A DNA stretch of 36,351 nt. Source: Candidatus Nomurabacteria bacterium (GTDB taxonomy: Bacteria > Patescibacteriota > Minisyncoccia > Phycocordibacterales > UBA9973). A model generated the notes under the pieces. It was not told the origin of the DNA. It did not search any database and saw only the letters and a program-made list of their open reading frames with translations. Both the position numbers and the translations under genes were made by a program. The stretch's first letter is position 1. Each line of letters opens with the position of its first letter. Positions 7,851 to 14,278 of this stretch are shown one piece after another. The stretch is from assembly GCA_943356675.1 (NCBI GenBank), contig CALRFQ010000008.1, positions 1 through 36,351 on the forward strand, read 5' to 3'.

Positions 7851-8009
7851 CTACTTTTTCGCCTCTTTATGCTTGGTATTCTTTTTGCACCATTTACAGT
7901 ACTTTTTAAGCTCGATCTTTTTAGTAACGAGTTTCTTGTTCTTGCTGGACCAGTAATTGATACGCTTGCAAGAAGTACATGCTAATTTGAAAAGTCTATC
8001 TTGTGACAT
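7851..8009 (-). CDS. rpmG: 50S ribosomal protein L33
   Basis: A 52-residue small basic protein: MSQDRLFKLACTSCKRINYW at the start, then KNKKLVTKKIELKKYCKWCKK. The two CxxC pairs (C11/C14 and C38/C41) are the zinc knuckle of the C+ form of L33, a large-subunit protein near the E site. The ATG at 8009 is preceded by TGC-TATAGT exactly six bases away, again predicting a leaderless mRNA, and a strong terminator follows the stop. Alr, also on the minus strand, ends 27 bases upstream. Confidence 0.92.
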   Translation of the reverse strand: MSQDRLFKLACTSCKRINYWSSKNKKLVTKKIELKKYCKWCKKNTKHKEAKK

Positions 8010-8015
8010 GGGACT

Positions 8016-8024
8016 ACTATAGCA
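8016..8024 (-). promoter_or_regulatory. Extended -10 promoter of rpmG
   Basis: Minus-strand TGC-TATAGT, six bases (AGTCCC) before the ATG at 8009. Confidence 0.6.
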
Positions 8025-8036
8025 TATAGCGCTAAA

Positions 8037-9176
8037 TTAGGCAATAATTCTCGGTATTAGAGGACTCACACGGGTTACAACCTCATAATTGATAGTATCT
8101 GTGGAATTACCTAACTCCTCAGCTGTAATATCTCCTTTGCCTTGCTTACCTAGGAGCACCACTTCGTCACCTGCCTTAACTCCTTTAATATCAGTAATAT
8201 CAACTACAAACATATTCATTGCGACACGACCAAGAATTGGAGCATGTTTGCCATTTATAAGTGCTTCGCCTTTATTTGATGCACTACGAGGAATGCCATT
8301 TGAATAACCTTGAGGAATTACTGCAATCTTGGTCTCAGATTTTGTAATATGTGTGAGTCCGTAGCCGATGGAATGCCCTGCTGGTAAAGTTTTCACTTGA
8401 GCTACGTGTGTGACCCACTTCATCACGGGCATCAGATCAAACTTTTTACTCCAATCCTTTTTCAGATTCTCACTTGGCCACATTCCATAAAGCCCGATTC
8501 CTATGCGCACAATAGGATGCACTCCATTCCACTTCTCATATGCGAGCACACCGGATGTCGCAGAAATGTGTGTGTGAATTTTGCCATAGCCAAACTTCTT
8601 GAAAGTTTCCACAACATTTTTATATGTATCAATTTGTTTTTGTGCATGCGAAAAATCATTTGTATCTTCTATGTTTGCAAAATGTGAATATACTCCGTCG
8701 ATTTTTATATTCTGCATCTTTTTAGCTTCCAATAAAAACTTCTCCAAATCCGCAGGCATCACACCCTCTCTTCCTAAATGCGAATCAACAGCGATATGAA
8801 CCTTTTGCTTCACTCCAAGCTTCCTAGCAATTTCATTTATGAGTAGTGCGTGAGAGAAATCAAAAACAGTAAGTATGCATCCAAGCTCTATAGCATTGGC
8901 TATATCACTCTTGCCTACATAGCCTAGGAGCAGTACCGGCTTCTTGGAAATCTTGCGTACATTATAAAGCTCGTCGATAGAATTCACTTGGAAGTAGTCC
9001 ACAAGCGGTGCGAGAATTTTCACCACTTCTTTGTCACCATGGCCGTAGGCATTGGCCTTCACCACAGCGGCAATCTTCGTGCCACTCTTCACCACCTTTT
9101 TAATACACTTAAAATTGTGCACAAGCGCACTCTTTGAAATTTCTATATATGAAAGTGGAAGATTATTTTTAACCAT
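8037..9176 (-). CDS. alr: Alanine racemase
   Basis: A PLP enzyme making D-alanine for peptidoglycan precursors. With the start used here the protein has 379 residues. The PLP lysine is K40 in AAVVKANAYGHG. The second catalytic base, Y272, is in GHSIGYG. GIGLYGMWP and the C-terminal beta domain (ALINGKHAPILGRVAMNMFV, then INYEVVTRVSPLIPRI) are intact, so it is full length and probably active. An upstream ATG at 9206 in the same frame would add ten residues. I prefer 9176 because the protein then begins close to the conserved SYIEISKSAL strand and TGC-TAAAAT lies ten bases before it. Confidence 0.93.
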   Translation of the reverse strand: MVKNNLPLSYIEISKSALVHNFKCIKKVVKSGTKIAAVVKANAYGHGDKEVVKILAPLVDYFQVNSIDELYNVRKISKKPVLLLGYVGKSDIANAIELGCILTVFDFSHALLINEIARKLGVKQKVHIAVDSHLGREGVMPADLEKFLLEAKKMQNIKIDGVYSHFANIEDTNDFSHAQKQIDTYKNVVETFKKFGYGKIHTHISATSGVLAYEKWNGVHPIVRIGIGLYGMWPSENLKKDWSKKFDLMPVMKWVTHVAQVKTLPAGHSIGYGLTHITKSETKIAVIPQGYSNGIPRSASNKGEALINGKHAPILGRVAMNMFVVDITDIKGVKAGDEVVLLGKQGKGDITAEELGNSTDTINYEVVTRVSPLIPRIIA

Positions 9177-9186
9177 AATAGACTCA

Positions 9187-9195
9187 ATTTTAGCA
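9187..9195 (-). promoter_or_regulatory. Extended -10 promoter of alr
   Basis: Minus-strand TGC-TAAAAT, ten bases before the ATG at 9176. It decides between the two possible starts: the upstream ATG at 9206 would lie outside the transcript. Confidence 0.45.
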
Positions 9196-9219
9196 TTAAA
9201 ATTCAAGGTTTTAAAGTCC

Positions 9220-9248
9220 TTGACAAAAAAGTACTAATCTGCTATACT
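9220..9248 (+). promoter_or_regulatory. Strong sigma-70-type promoter of the 284-nt RNA
   Basis: TTGACA (9220-9225), 17-base spacer, TATACT (9243-9248). It is the closest match to the consensus seen in the window and points at a non-coding region. Confidence 0.85.
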
Positions 9249-9254
9249 AACTAA

Positions 9255-9538
9255 AGTTGAAATTGATTGCAATTCCGAATTGTATCCTTTAAAAGGATAC
9301 CGAATGCAATAATTCAGCTACACCATTCGCTGTGTAGGCAAAAAAAGCAGCCACAAAAGCACAGCTCAGAAGCCTGGGGTAATTATGCCCCGCCTAGTAC
9401 CTTTTTTGAGAATCATACCAGGCCCAGCAAACGAGGACCCTGGATGATTCATGAACCGCGGAGACTGCAGCTCCGCAAACCAAACCCAAGACTGTATGTC
9501 AGTCCACCGCGAAATTACGATTTTGCGGTGTTTTTTTT
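9255..9538 (+). ncRNA. Structured non-coding RNA of unassigned class, about 284 nt
   Basis: The unit is bounded by a consensus promoter and a strong intrinsic terminator and holds no credible protein gene. In order, the visible helices are TATCC/GGATA (9283-9299), CTACAC/GTGTAG around 9318-9337, a purine-rich unpaired stretch, GGGG/CCCC (9376-9391), a 12-bp hairpin GAATCAT-A-CCAGG with CCTGG-ATGATTC (9410-9450), GCGGAG/CTCCGC (9459-9476), GACTG/CAGTC (9490-9504), then the terminator. I looked for hallmarks of tmRNA (T loop and acceptor end), RNase P (P4 sequences), SRP RNA and 6S RNA and found none. High predicted expression and tRNA-Tyr next door suggest a housekeeping or regulatory RNA. Confidence 0.6.
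9505..9538 (+). terminator. Intrinsic terminator of the 284-nt RNA
   Basis: CACCGC-GAAAT / ATTTT-GCGGTG gives 11 pairs with a TACG loop, followed by eight T. Confidence 0.88.
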
Positions 9539-9547
9539 ATTATTTAA

Positions 9548-9575
9548 TAGACTTTTTATTAAATTTTTGTATAAT
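9548..9575 (+). promoter_or_regulatory. Promoter of tRNA-Tyr
   Basis: TATAAT at 9570-9575, 18 bases before the tRNA, with TAGACT (9548-9553) as a weak -35 at a 16-base spacing. Confidence 0.55.
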
Positions 9576-9593
9576 ACATATGTTCTAGAGAAT

Positions 9594-9676
9594 GCGTCGG
9601 TGGTAGAGTGGTCTATTACAACAGACTGTAAATCTGTCGCCTCCGGGCTCCGAAGGTTCGAATCCTTCCCGACGCA
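9594..9676 (+). tRNA. tRNA-Tyr (anticodon GTA)
   Basis: 83 nt with acceptor GCGTCGG/CCGACGC, anticodon arm ACAGA-CTGTAAA-TCTGT (GTA), a long class II variable arm, T arm GAAGG-TTCGAAT-CCTTC and A73. CCA is not encoded. Its 3' part, AAGGTTCGAATCCTTCCC at 9653-9670, is echoed several times downstream. Confidence 0.95.
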
Positions 9677-9682
9677 CAAAAC

Positions 9683-9710
9683 AAAAAAAACGACATAAGT
9701 CGTTTTTTTT
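9683..9710. terminator. Terminator after tRNA-Tyr
   Basis: AACGAC-ATAA-GTCGTT with flanking A8 and T8 runs; works in either direction. Confidence 0.8.
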
Positions 9711-9713
9711 GTT

Positions 9714-10013
9714 GCGTCGGAGAATGCCACATCTGTGGCATTCGAGAAGGATTCGAAAACCTTGAGTATATCGCACGGAGCGAAGCGAGTACGATACGAA
9801 AGGTGTACAGATTCTGTAAGAATCGAAATTCCTTCCGTGAAGGATTCGAAAAGCTTTTCCGTGTAGCTTTGCTACCGGAAAAGGTGTACAGATTCTGTAA
9901 GAATCGAAATTCCTTCCCGATACGAGAGGTGTACTGAACCTGTAAGGTTCGAAACTCCTTCCCAGCAACCAGAAAAGTACCCGTGACCGTAGGACAATAA
10001 ACTCCTTCCCCAT
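9714..10013 (+). repeat. Array of tRNA-Tyr T-arm-like hairpin repeats
   Basis: No protein gene is supported in this stretch. It opens with GCGTCGG, identical to the first seven bases of tRNA-Tyr, then a perfect hairpin GAATGCCACA/TGTGGCATTC (9722-9743). Three units follow with AGGTGTAC, a hairpin with loop TGTAA and a T-arm-like tail: 9818-9836 and 9899-9918 (AAGAATCGAAATTCCTTCC) and 9944-9963 (AAGGTTCGAAACTCCTTCCC). The last differs from the tRNA only by two inserted bases. The hairpin stems covary: GATTC/GAATC twice and GAACC/GGTTC once. Between units is CTTTTCCG-T-GTAGC/GCTAC-CGGAAAAG (9854-9883). A diverged unit ends at 10010. Confidence 0.7.
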
Positions 10014-10015
10014 AC

Positions 10016-10048
10016 AAAAACCCGCCTACATATAGTAAGTGGGTTTTT
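10016..10048. terminator. Terminator between the T-arm array and the 219-residue gene
   Basis: AAAAACCCGC pairs with GTGGGTTTTT (one G-T) across a short loop region. It can end both the plus-strand array and the convergent minus-strand gene. Confidence 0.7.
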
Positions 10049-10067
10049 ATTTAGGCGAGAGTTTATA

Positions 10068-10727
10068 TCAATAATGTTTATAGACAATTTTGTCCATAAA
10101 ATTATAACCAACATAATAGCAAGCTGAGAAGTATGCAATACGAGCTACGGCTTGAAGAGGCTTAATCATATGATAATCCTTACTGAAGACTGAAAGTGAG
10201 ATCACAGTACCAATCTGAAAATGCGCTAAGGTATTTGTGAGATGCCATCCATCAGTAAGTCCAACTAAAGCTGTAGTACTAAACGGGAAGGCTCTACCTT
10301 CCTCTGGGTTGCCGTTTTTGTATTTATTATTACAGCTTTCTTGTAAGTTCCAAAAGTGCATTGAAGCATTTGGAAATCTAACAAAGAAGTATTCTGGATT
10401 ATTTGTCAGAATATCATGCGTATTTACGGTCATCCCTAAAGCAAACATGGTAAAAGAAATTATATGGAATCTTACCACTTCACTTTTGTCGGTAGACATT
10501 TTAAACCCGCACAATGGACTCAACACTTCATCACTATCATTTTTTCGTTCCAAATGTAAAACTCCTAATTTAGGCGTCTTTATAGAATAAAGGTGGAAAT
10601 TATTATGTTCACCTTTTACATTAGATATTTTAAATGCAGTCATTGCACCTAAAACTTCACAACTAACACTCTTTTGTGCTTTACAAAAAAATGATAAGAA
10701 CAGAATTGGTAATAAACTTAATTTCAT
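10068..10727 (-). CDS. Orphan protein with Bacteroidota-like signal sequence
   Basis: 219 residues. The N-terminus (LSLLPILFLSFFCKAQ) looks like the signal peptides common in Bacteroidota. A central segment (HDILTNNPEYFFVRFP, then HFWNLQESCNNKYKNGN) and the motif FPFSTTALVGLTDGWHLTN are shared, to my memory, with uncharacterised Bacteroidota proteins. A C-terminal hydrophobic stretch near 165-180 may be a TM helix. It ends in TGA, otherwise seen in this window only at an ATGA overlap. No operon partner is present: it sits between the tRNA-Tyr array and the clpB terminator. Function unknown; horizontal acquisition is my inference. Confidence 0.55.
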   Translation of the reverse strand: MKLSLLPILFLSFFCKAQKSVSCEVLGAMTAFKISNVKGEHNNFHLYSIKTPKLGVLHLERKNDSDEVLSPLCGFKMSTDKSEVVRFHIISFTMFALGMTVNTHDILTNNPEYFFVRFPNASMHFWNLQESCNNKYKNGNPEEGRAFPFSTTALVGLTDGWHLTNTLAHFQIGTVISLSVFSKDYHMIKPLQAVARIAYFSACYYVGYNFMDKIVYKHY

Positions 10728-10802
10728 GATGAAGGCTTATTATGATTTCATTAATCATAAACCTTTATATATATATATGCAAATATACTTTGACAATAAT
10801 CT

Positions 10803-10832
10803 AAAAACCCTAGGTATTACCTAGGGGTTTTT
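10803..10832 (-). terminator. Terminator of clpB
   Basis: AAAACCCCTAGGT/ACCTAGGG-type stem of about 12 pairs with a three-base loop and a T run on the minus strand, starting three bases after the clpB stop. Confidence 0.85.
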
Positions 10833-10834
10833 AA

Positions 10835-13531
10835 TTACTTCGTATACGGACTTGGTTTTGCAATTTTTAGATTTGATTTCACTTTACCTTTTTTGAGTTC
10901 GATGACGAGTTCGTTATTCTTCAGTGTCACATAGACCACATCTCCTTTCTTCACACCTTTACCGATGATGAATGATGCTACAGGGTTAAGAATTTTATTT
11001 TGTATAAGTCTTCCTAGTGGGCGTGCGCCGTAGTGAGGATCGTAGCCTTCCTTTGCGAGGTAATTCATCGCATCATCTGACACATCAAGAATAATATCTT
11101 TACCAAGGAGGCGCTTACTGATCACTTGCATCTTGAGGTCCACAATGTGGCGAATAACTTCAGGTGAAAGTATGTCGAAGACGACAGTCTCATCGAGGCG
11201 GTTTAAGAATTCTGGGCGGAAGTAATCTTTCAAACTAGCAAGAACTTTATCTTTTGTATTGTTGTATTGCTCTTTCTCACTCTTCGCATTGAAGCCGAGA
11301 GTCTCCATCTTGTCGATATATTGTGAGCCGATGTTTGATGTGAGGATTATAATTGTATTCTTGAAGTTCACAACTCTACCCTTTCCATCTGTAAGGCGCC
11401 CTTCATCAAGCACTTGGAGAAGAATGTTGAATACTTCAGGGTGTGCTTTCTCCACTTCATCAAAGAGTATTACAGAGTATGGGCGGTGGCGTACTGCTTC
11501 TGTGAGCTGGCCTGATTCATCATGGCCCACATATCCTGGTGGTGAACCCACAAGCTTGGAAACGCTATGGCGCTCCATATACTCACTCATATCCACACGG
11601 ATTAGTGATTTCTCATCGTTGAACATAAATTCTGCTAGTGCCTTTGTAAGCTCAGTTTTACCTACGCCAGTAGGACCTAGGAAGATAAATGAACCGATTG
11701 GTTTGTTTGGGTCAGAAATCCCTGCACGGTTCCTGCGGACTACGTTTGCTACCTTTTCGATAGCTTCATTCTGGCCCACGACGCGCTTGCGAAGCTCATC
11801 TTCCATACGCATAAGTTTCTCGCGCTCTTCCTCAAGCATTTTCACAAGTGGAATTCCAGTCCAGCGCGCCACAACTTCTGCGATATCTTCTGCAGTAATT
11901 TCCTCTTTGAGTATTCGGCGAGACTTCTGAAGTTTCTTCAAACGAATTAATTTTGCATCCAAATCTTTCTTGAGTTGTGGAATTCTTCCGTAGCGGATCT
12001 CAGCTGCACGGCCAAGGTCGGCACGCATCTCAGCATTGTCGCCTTCTGTGCGAAGAGTTTCAAGTTCTTTCTTGATAGCACGAATACCCGCAAGAATATC
12101 TTTCTCATTATTCCACTTGAGTTCAAGCTCATGAGTCTTCTCTTTCAAATTTCCGATCTCTTTATCTATCTCTTTAATGCGAGCTTTTGTATCTTTGTTT
12201 TTAAGAGGGGTATTGGAATCACTCTCAAGTTCTTTCGCGAGAGCTTCCTTCTCGATTTCAAAACGCATTATCTTTCTGTGAGCTTCTTCAAGTGCTGGTG
12301 GCTTGTTCTCAAGCGCTATGCGAAGTGCTGACGAAGCTTCATCGATGAGGTCCACAGCTTTGTCTGGCAAGTAGCGATTTGTAATGTAGCGAGTAGAAAG
12401 CGACACCGCTGCGATAATCGCATCGTCTGTAATTCTTACGCCGTGGTAGATTTCATATTTTTCTTTAAGGCCACGGAGGATTGCCACAGTATCTTCTGTA
12501 TTTGGCTCATCCACATACACCGGCTGGAAACGGCGAGCAAGCGCAGGGTCCTTCTCTATATGCTTCTGAAACTCGTTTAGAGTAGTTGCACCGATCGCAC
12601 GGAGTTCACCACGAGCAAGCGCAGGCTTCAGCATATTGGAAGCATCAAGTGATCCTTCTGAACTTCCAGCTCCGACAATCGTATGAATCTCATCTATGAA
12701 AAGAATTATCTTACCATCTGCTTTTTCGATTTCTTTCATCATTCCGCGTAGGCGCTCCTCGAATTCTCCGCGGTACTTTGTGCCAGCGAGAAGAAGTCCA
12801 AGGTCGAGAGATACGACTTCTTTATCCTTCAGTGACTCAGGCACATCACCTTTCACGATTCTCTGAGCGAGAGCTTCCACTACAGCAGTCTTGCCAGTAC
12901 CAGCTTCACCGATGAGTATCGGATTATTCTTTGTACGGCGAGAAAGGATTTGCATAATGCGCATTATCTCCATGTCGCGGCCGATCACAGGATCGAGCTT
13001 GTCTTCACGAGCGAGCTTTGTGAGATTACGAGTGAACTTAGTAAGGAGCTTGGGCTTTTTACTTGATGCACTTTCTGTGACGTGCTCATTCTTCAGCATA
13101 TCTATAACTTCAAGCACACGCTCGCGATCAATTTTAAATTTTGAGAGTAATTCACGAGCTTCACCTGGAACTTCAAGAATAGAAATAAATAAATGCTCAG
13201 TTGAGACGAATTCATCTTTCATAGTTGCTGCCACTTTGCTTGATTCCTCGATAGCTTGTGCGAGATCTGGAGTAAGGTAAATCTGATACGATGGAGAAAC
13301 GGTGTTGCGATTCTCTGGAGATTCAATCATTTCAATTACATTGTCTGAAAGTAGCATTGTGTCTACCTCCATTTTGTCTAAAATAGAAATAATCATAGAA
13401 TCCTCCTGCACAAGAAGTGCTGTGAGTAGGTGCAATGAATTCACGTGGTTCTGTCCACGCTCAATAGCCAATTCGTGAGCTTTACGAATAGCTTCTTTGG
13501 CTTTAGTTGTGAAATGATTGAATGGTGGCAT
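10835..13531 (-). CDS. clpB: Hsp100 ATPase, ClpB-type disaggregase with a ClpC-like loop
   Basis: 898 residues. A Clp_N repeat domain (1-150) is followed by AAA+ module 1 (Walker A GEAGTGKT 208-215, Walker B ILFIDE near 276-281), a long coiled-coil M domain (about 408-545) and AAA+ module 2 (GPTGVGKT 619-626, VILFDE near 687-692, with the conserved ARWTGIPL linker at about 555-562). ClpB uses ATP to extract polypeptides from aggregates with DnaK. The full-length M domain points to ClpB. However, residues 742-755 contain [13 protein letters not shown], which aligns with the ClpP-binding VGF loop of Bacillus ClpC and is absent from E. coli ClpB. The gene has its own terminator, and TATAAT lies 18 bases before ATG. 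Confidence 0.88.
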   Translation of the reverse strand: MPPFNHFTTKAKEAIRKAHELAIERGQNHVNSLHLLTALLVQEDSMIISILDKMEVDTMLLSDNVIEMIESPENRNTVSPSYQIYLTPDLAQAIEESSKVAATMKDEFVSTEHLFISILEVPGEARELLSKFKIDRERVLEVIDMLKNEHVTESASSKKPKLLTKFTRNLTKLAREDKLDPVIGRDMEIMRIMQILSRRTKNNPILIGEAGTGKTAVVEALAQRIVKGDVPESLKDKEVVSLDLGLLLAGTKYRGEFEERLRGMMKEIEKADGKIILFIDEIHTIVGAGSSEGSLDASNMLKPALARGELRAIGATTLNEFQKHIEKDPALARRFQPVYVDEPNTEDTVAILRGLKEKYEIYHGVRITDDAIIAAVSLSTRYITNRYLPDKAVDLIDEASSALRIALENKPPALEEAHRKIMRFEIEKEALAKELESDSNTPLKNKDTKARIKEIDKEIGNLKEKTHELELKWNNEKDILAGIRAIKKELETLRTEGDNAEMRADLGRAAEIRYGRIPQLKKDLDAKLIRLKKLQKSRRILKEEITAEDIAEVVARWTGIPLVKMLEEEREKLMRMEDELRKRVVGQNEAIEKVANVVRRNRAGISDPNKPIGSFIFLGPTGVGKTELTKALAEFMFNDEKSLIRVDMSEYMERHSVSKLVGSPPGYVGHDESGQLTEAVRHRPYSVILFDEVEKAHPEVFNILLQVLDEGRLTDGKGRVVNFKNTIIILTSNIGSQYIDKMETLGFNAKSEKEQYNNTKDKVLASLKDYFRPEFLNRLDETVVFDILSPEVIRHIVDLKMQVISKRLLGKDIILDVSDDAMNYLAKEGYDPHYGARPLGRLIQNKILNPVASFIIGKGVKKGDVVYVTLKNNELVIELKKGKVKSNLKIAKPSPYTK

Positions 13532-13564
13532 AATTTATTTTATATTTATATTATAATACAATAA

Positions 13565-14131
13565 TTACTGTGTGTCAACAGAAGGAGTAGCAGCAGATGC
13601 AGGTAGTGCTGGAGTTTCATTTGGCTTAAGTTCTGGCTTCTTCTCTTCCCCATTTATCTTTAGGATTGTGAATCCATTACCAAACTTCTTGAGGACCGTA
13701 GCAGGGAAATATTTATCTCCTAATTTAATTTTATAAGTTTTACTATTTTCAAGAATTATATTCTCTACCATTACCAAACCGACATCTGAGATAATTACTC
13801 CTTCACCTAGCGCTGGGGCAACCATTTCTTTACCTGTATTTGGATCTACGGGAATAGTGCCAGTAATATCTCCAGAATAAATAGCTACCACTACATTACC
13901 ATCTCCCACCACTGTACTATTTGAATCCTTGTCTTCTGCCTTCTTCTCTTCGGGTGCTGTTACTACATTGTTTATGGTTCTTTCTATCACTCTATTTATC
14001 GTTTGAGGTACTATCGGAGGGGCAACTTTCATAAGTGAAATAGAAACAATCCCCGTCGCAATTGAAATTACGAAAGAGAAAAGCATAGTTAGAAGTATTA
14101 GTTGCTGTTTGTTTAAATCTTTTAGATCCAT
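13565..14131 (-). CDS. Membrane-anchored degenerate trypsin-like (HtrA-type) protein
   Basis: 188 residues with a TM helix at about 12-34, a linker rich in charged residues, then a beta-rich domain. GEGVIISDVGLVMVENIIL followed by YKIKLGDKYFPATVLKKFGNGFTILKI resembles the first barrel of HtrA/S1C proteases (GSGFIIS..G.ILTN.HV..., V.L.DG..F.A.V...D...DLALLKI). The catalytic His, Asp and the Ser-containing second barrel are absent, so it cannot be an active protease. A proline/alanine-rich tail ends the protein. The start codon lies in a 6-bp duplication left by the MITE-like element at 14132-14245, which now separates the gene from its promoter by 120 bases. Confidence 0.65.
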   Translation of the reverse strand: MDLKDLNKQQLILLTMLFSFVISIATGIVSISLMKVAPPIVPQTINRVIERTINNVVTAPEEKKAEDKDSNSTVVGDGNVVVAIYSGDITGTIPVDPNTGKEMVAPALGEGVIISDVGLVMVENIILENSKTYKIKLGDKYFPATVLKKFGNGFTILKINGEEKKPELKPNETPALPASAATPSVDTQ

Positions 14132-14251
14132 CCCGTTAGAGATAGGAAGTCCAGAGACTTCCGTACCTTATTAAGTATTATAATATATTTACTATCGTAA
14201 CTTTTTCTAGTACCCCATAAGACATAACTACATATCTCTAACGGGATCCAT
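14126..14251. mobile_element. MITE-like insertion with 13-bp inverted ends and 6-bp target duplication
   Basis: Read on the minus strand: ATGGAT (14251-14246), then CCCGTTAGAGATA (14245-14233), a 114-bp element, its perfect inverted copy TATCTCTAACGGG (14144-14132), then ATGGAT again (14131-14126). Inside, next to one end, is hairpin GGAAGTC-TCTG-GACTTCC, plus an AT-rich centre with a TATAAT. No protein is encoded. Removing the element and one ATGGAT copy restores TGC-TATAAT, six bases, ATGGATCTAAAAG, i.e. the promoter-start geometry of neighbouring genes. Confidence 0.8.
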
Positions 14252-14257
14252 ACAGAT

Positions 14258-14266
14258 ATTATAGCA
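14258..14266 (-). promoter_or_regulatory. Extended -10 displaced from its gene by the MITE
   Basis: Minus-strand TGC-TATAAT. Six bases downstream is an ATG (14251) that now opens only a seven-codon frame (MDPVRDM) ending in TAG; the downstream gene starts at 14131. Confidence 0.6.
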
Positions 14267-14278
14267 TACCCGTCAAAT

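Noticed and set aside
9255-9538. tmRNA, RNase P RNA, SRP RNA or 6S RNA
   Set aside because: No T-loop/acceptor end or LAA-type tag, no P4 sequences, no SRP helix 8 consensus and no rod-like 6S layout could be found.
9267-9698. Plus-strand 143-codon frame across the RNA gene and tRNA-Tyr
   Set aside because: It covers a structured RNA, a terminator and a tRNA; composition is not protein-like.
9585-10017. Long minus-strand reading frames with repeated GKEF-x-x-LQ-x-x-YTF peptides
   Set aside because: They are antisense to tRNA-Tyr and its T-arm-like repeats; the peptide pattern (REGFEPSEPGG and similar) is a familiar artefact of reading tRNA genes backwards.
14132-14245. Riboswitch or RNA thermometer hiding the start codon
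   Set aside because: The inverted repeat could pair over the ATG, but flanking ATGGAT duplications and restored promoter spacing after removal fit an insertion better. Regulation may still be a by-product.
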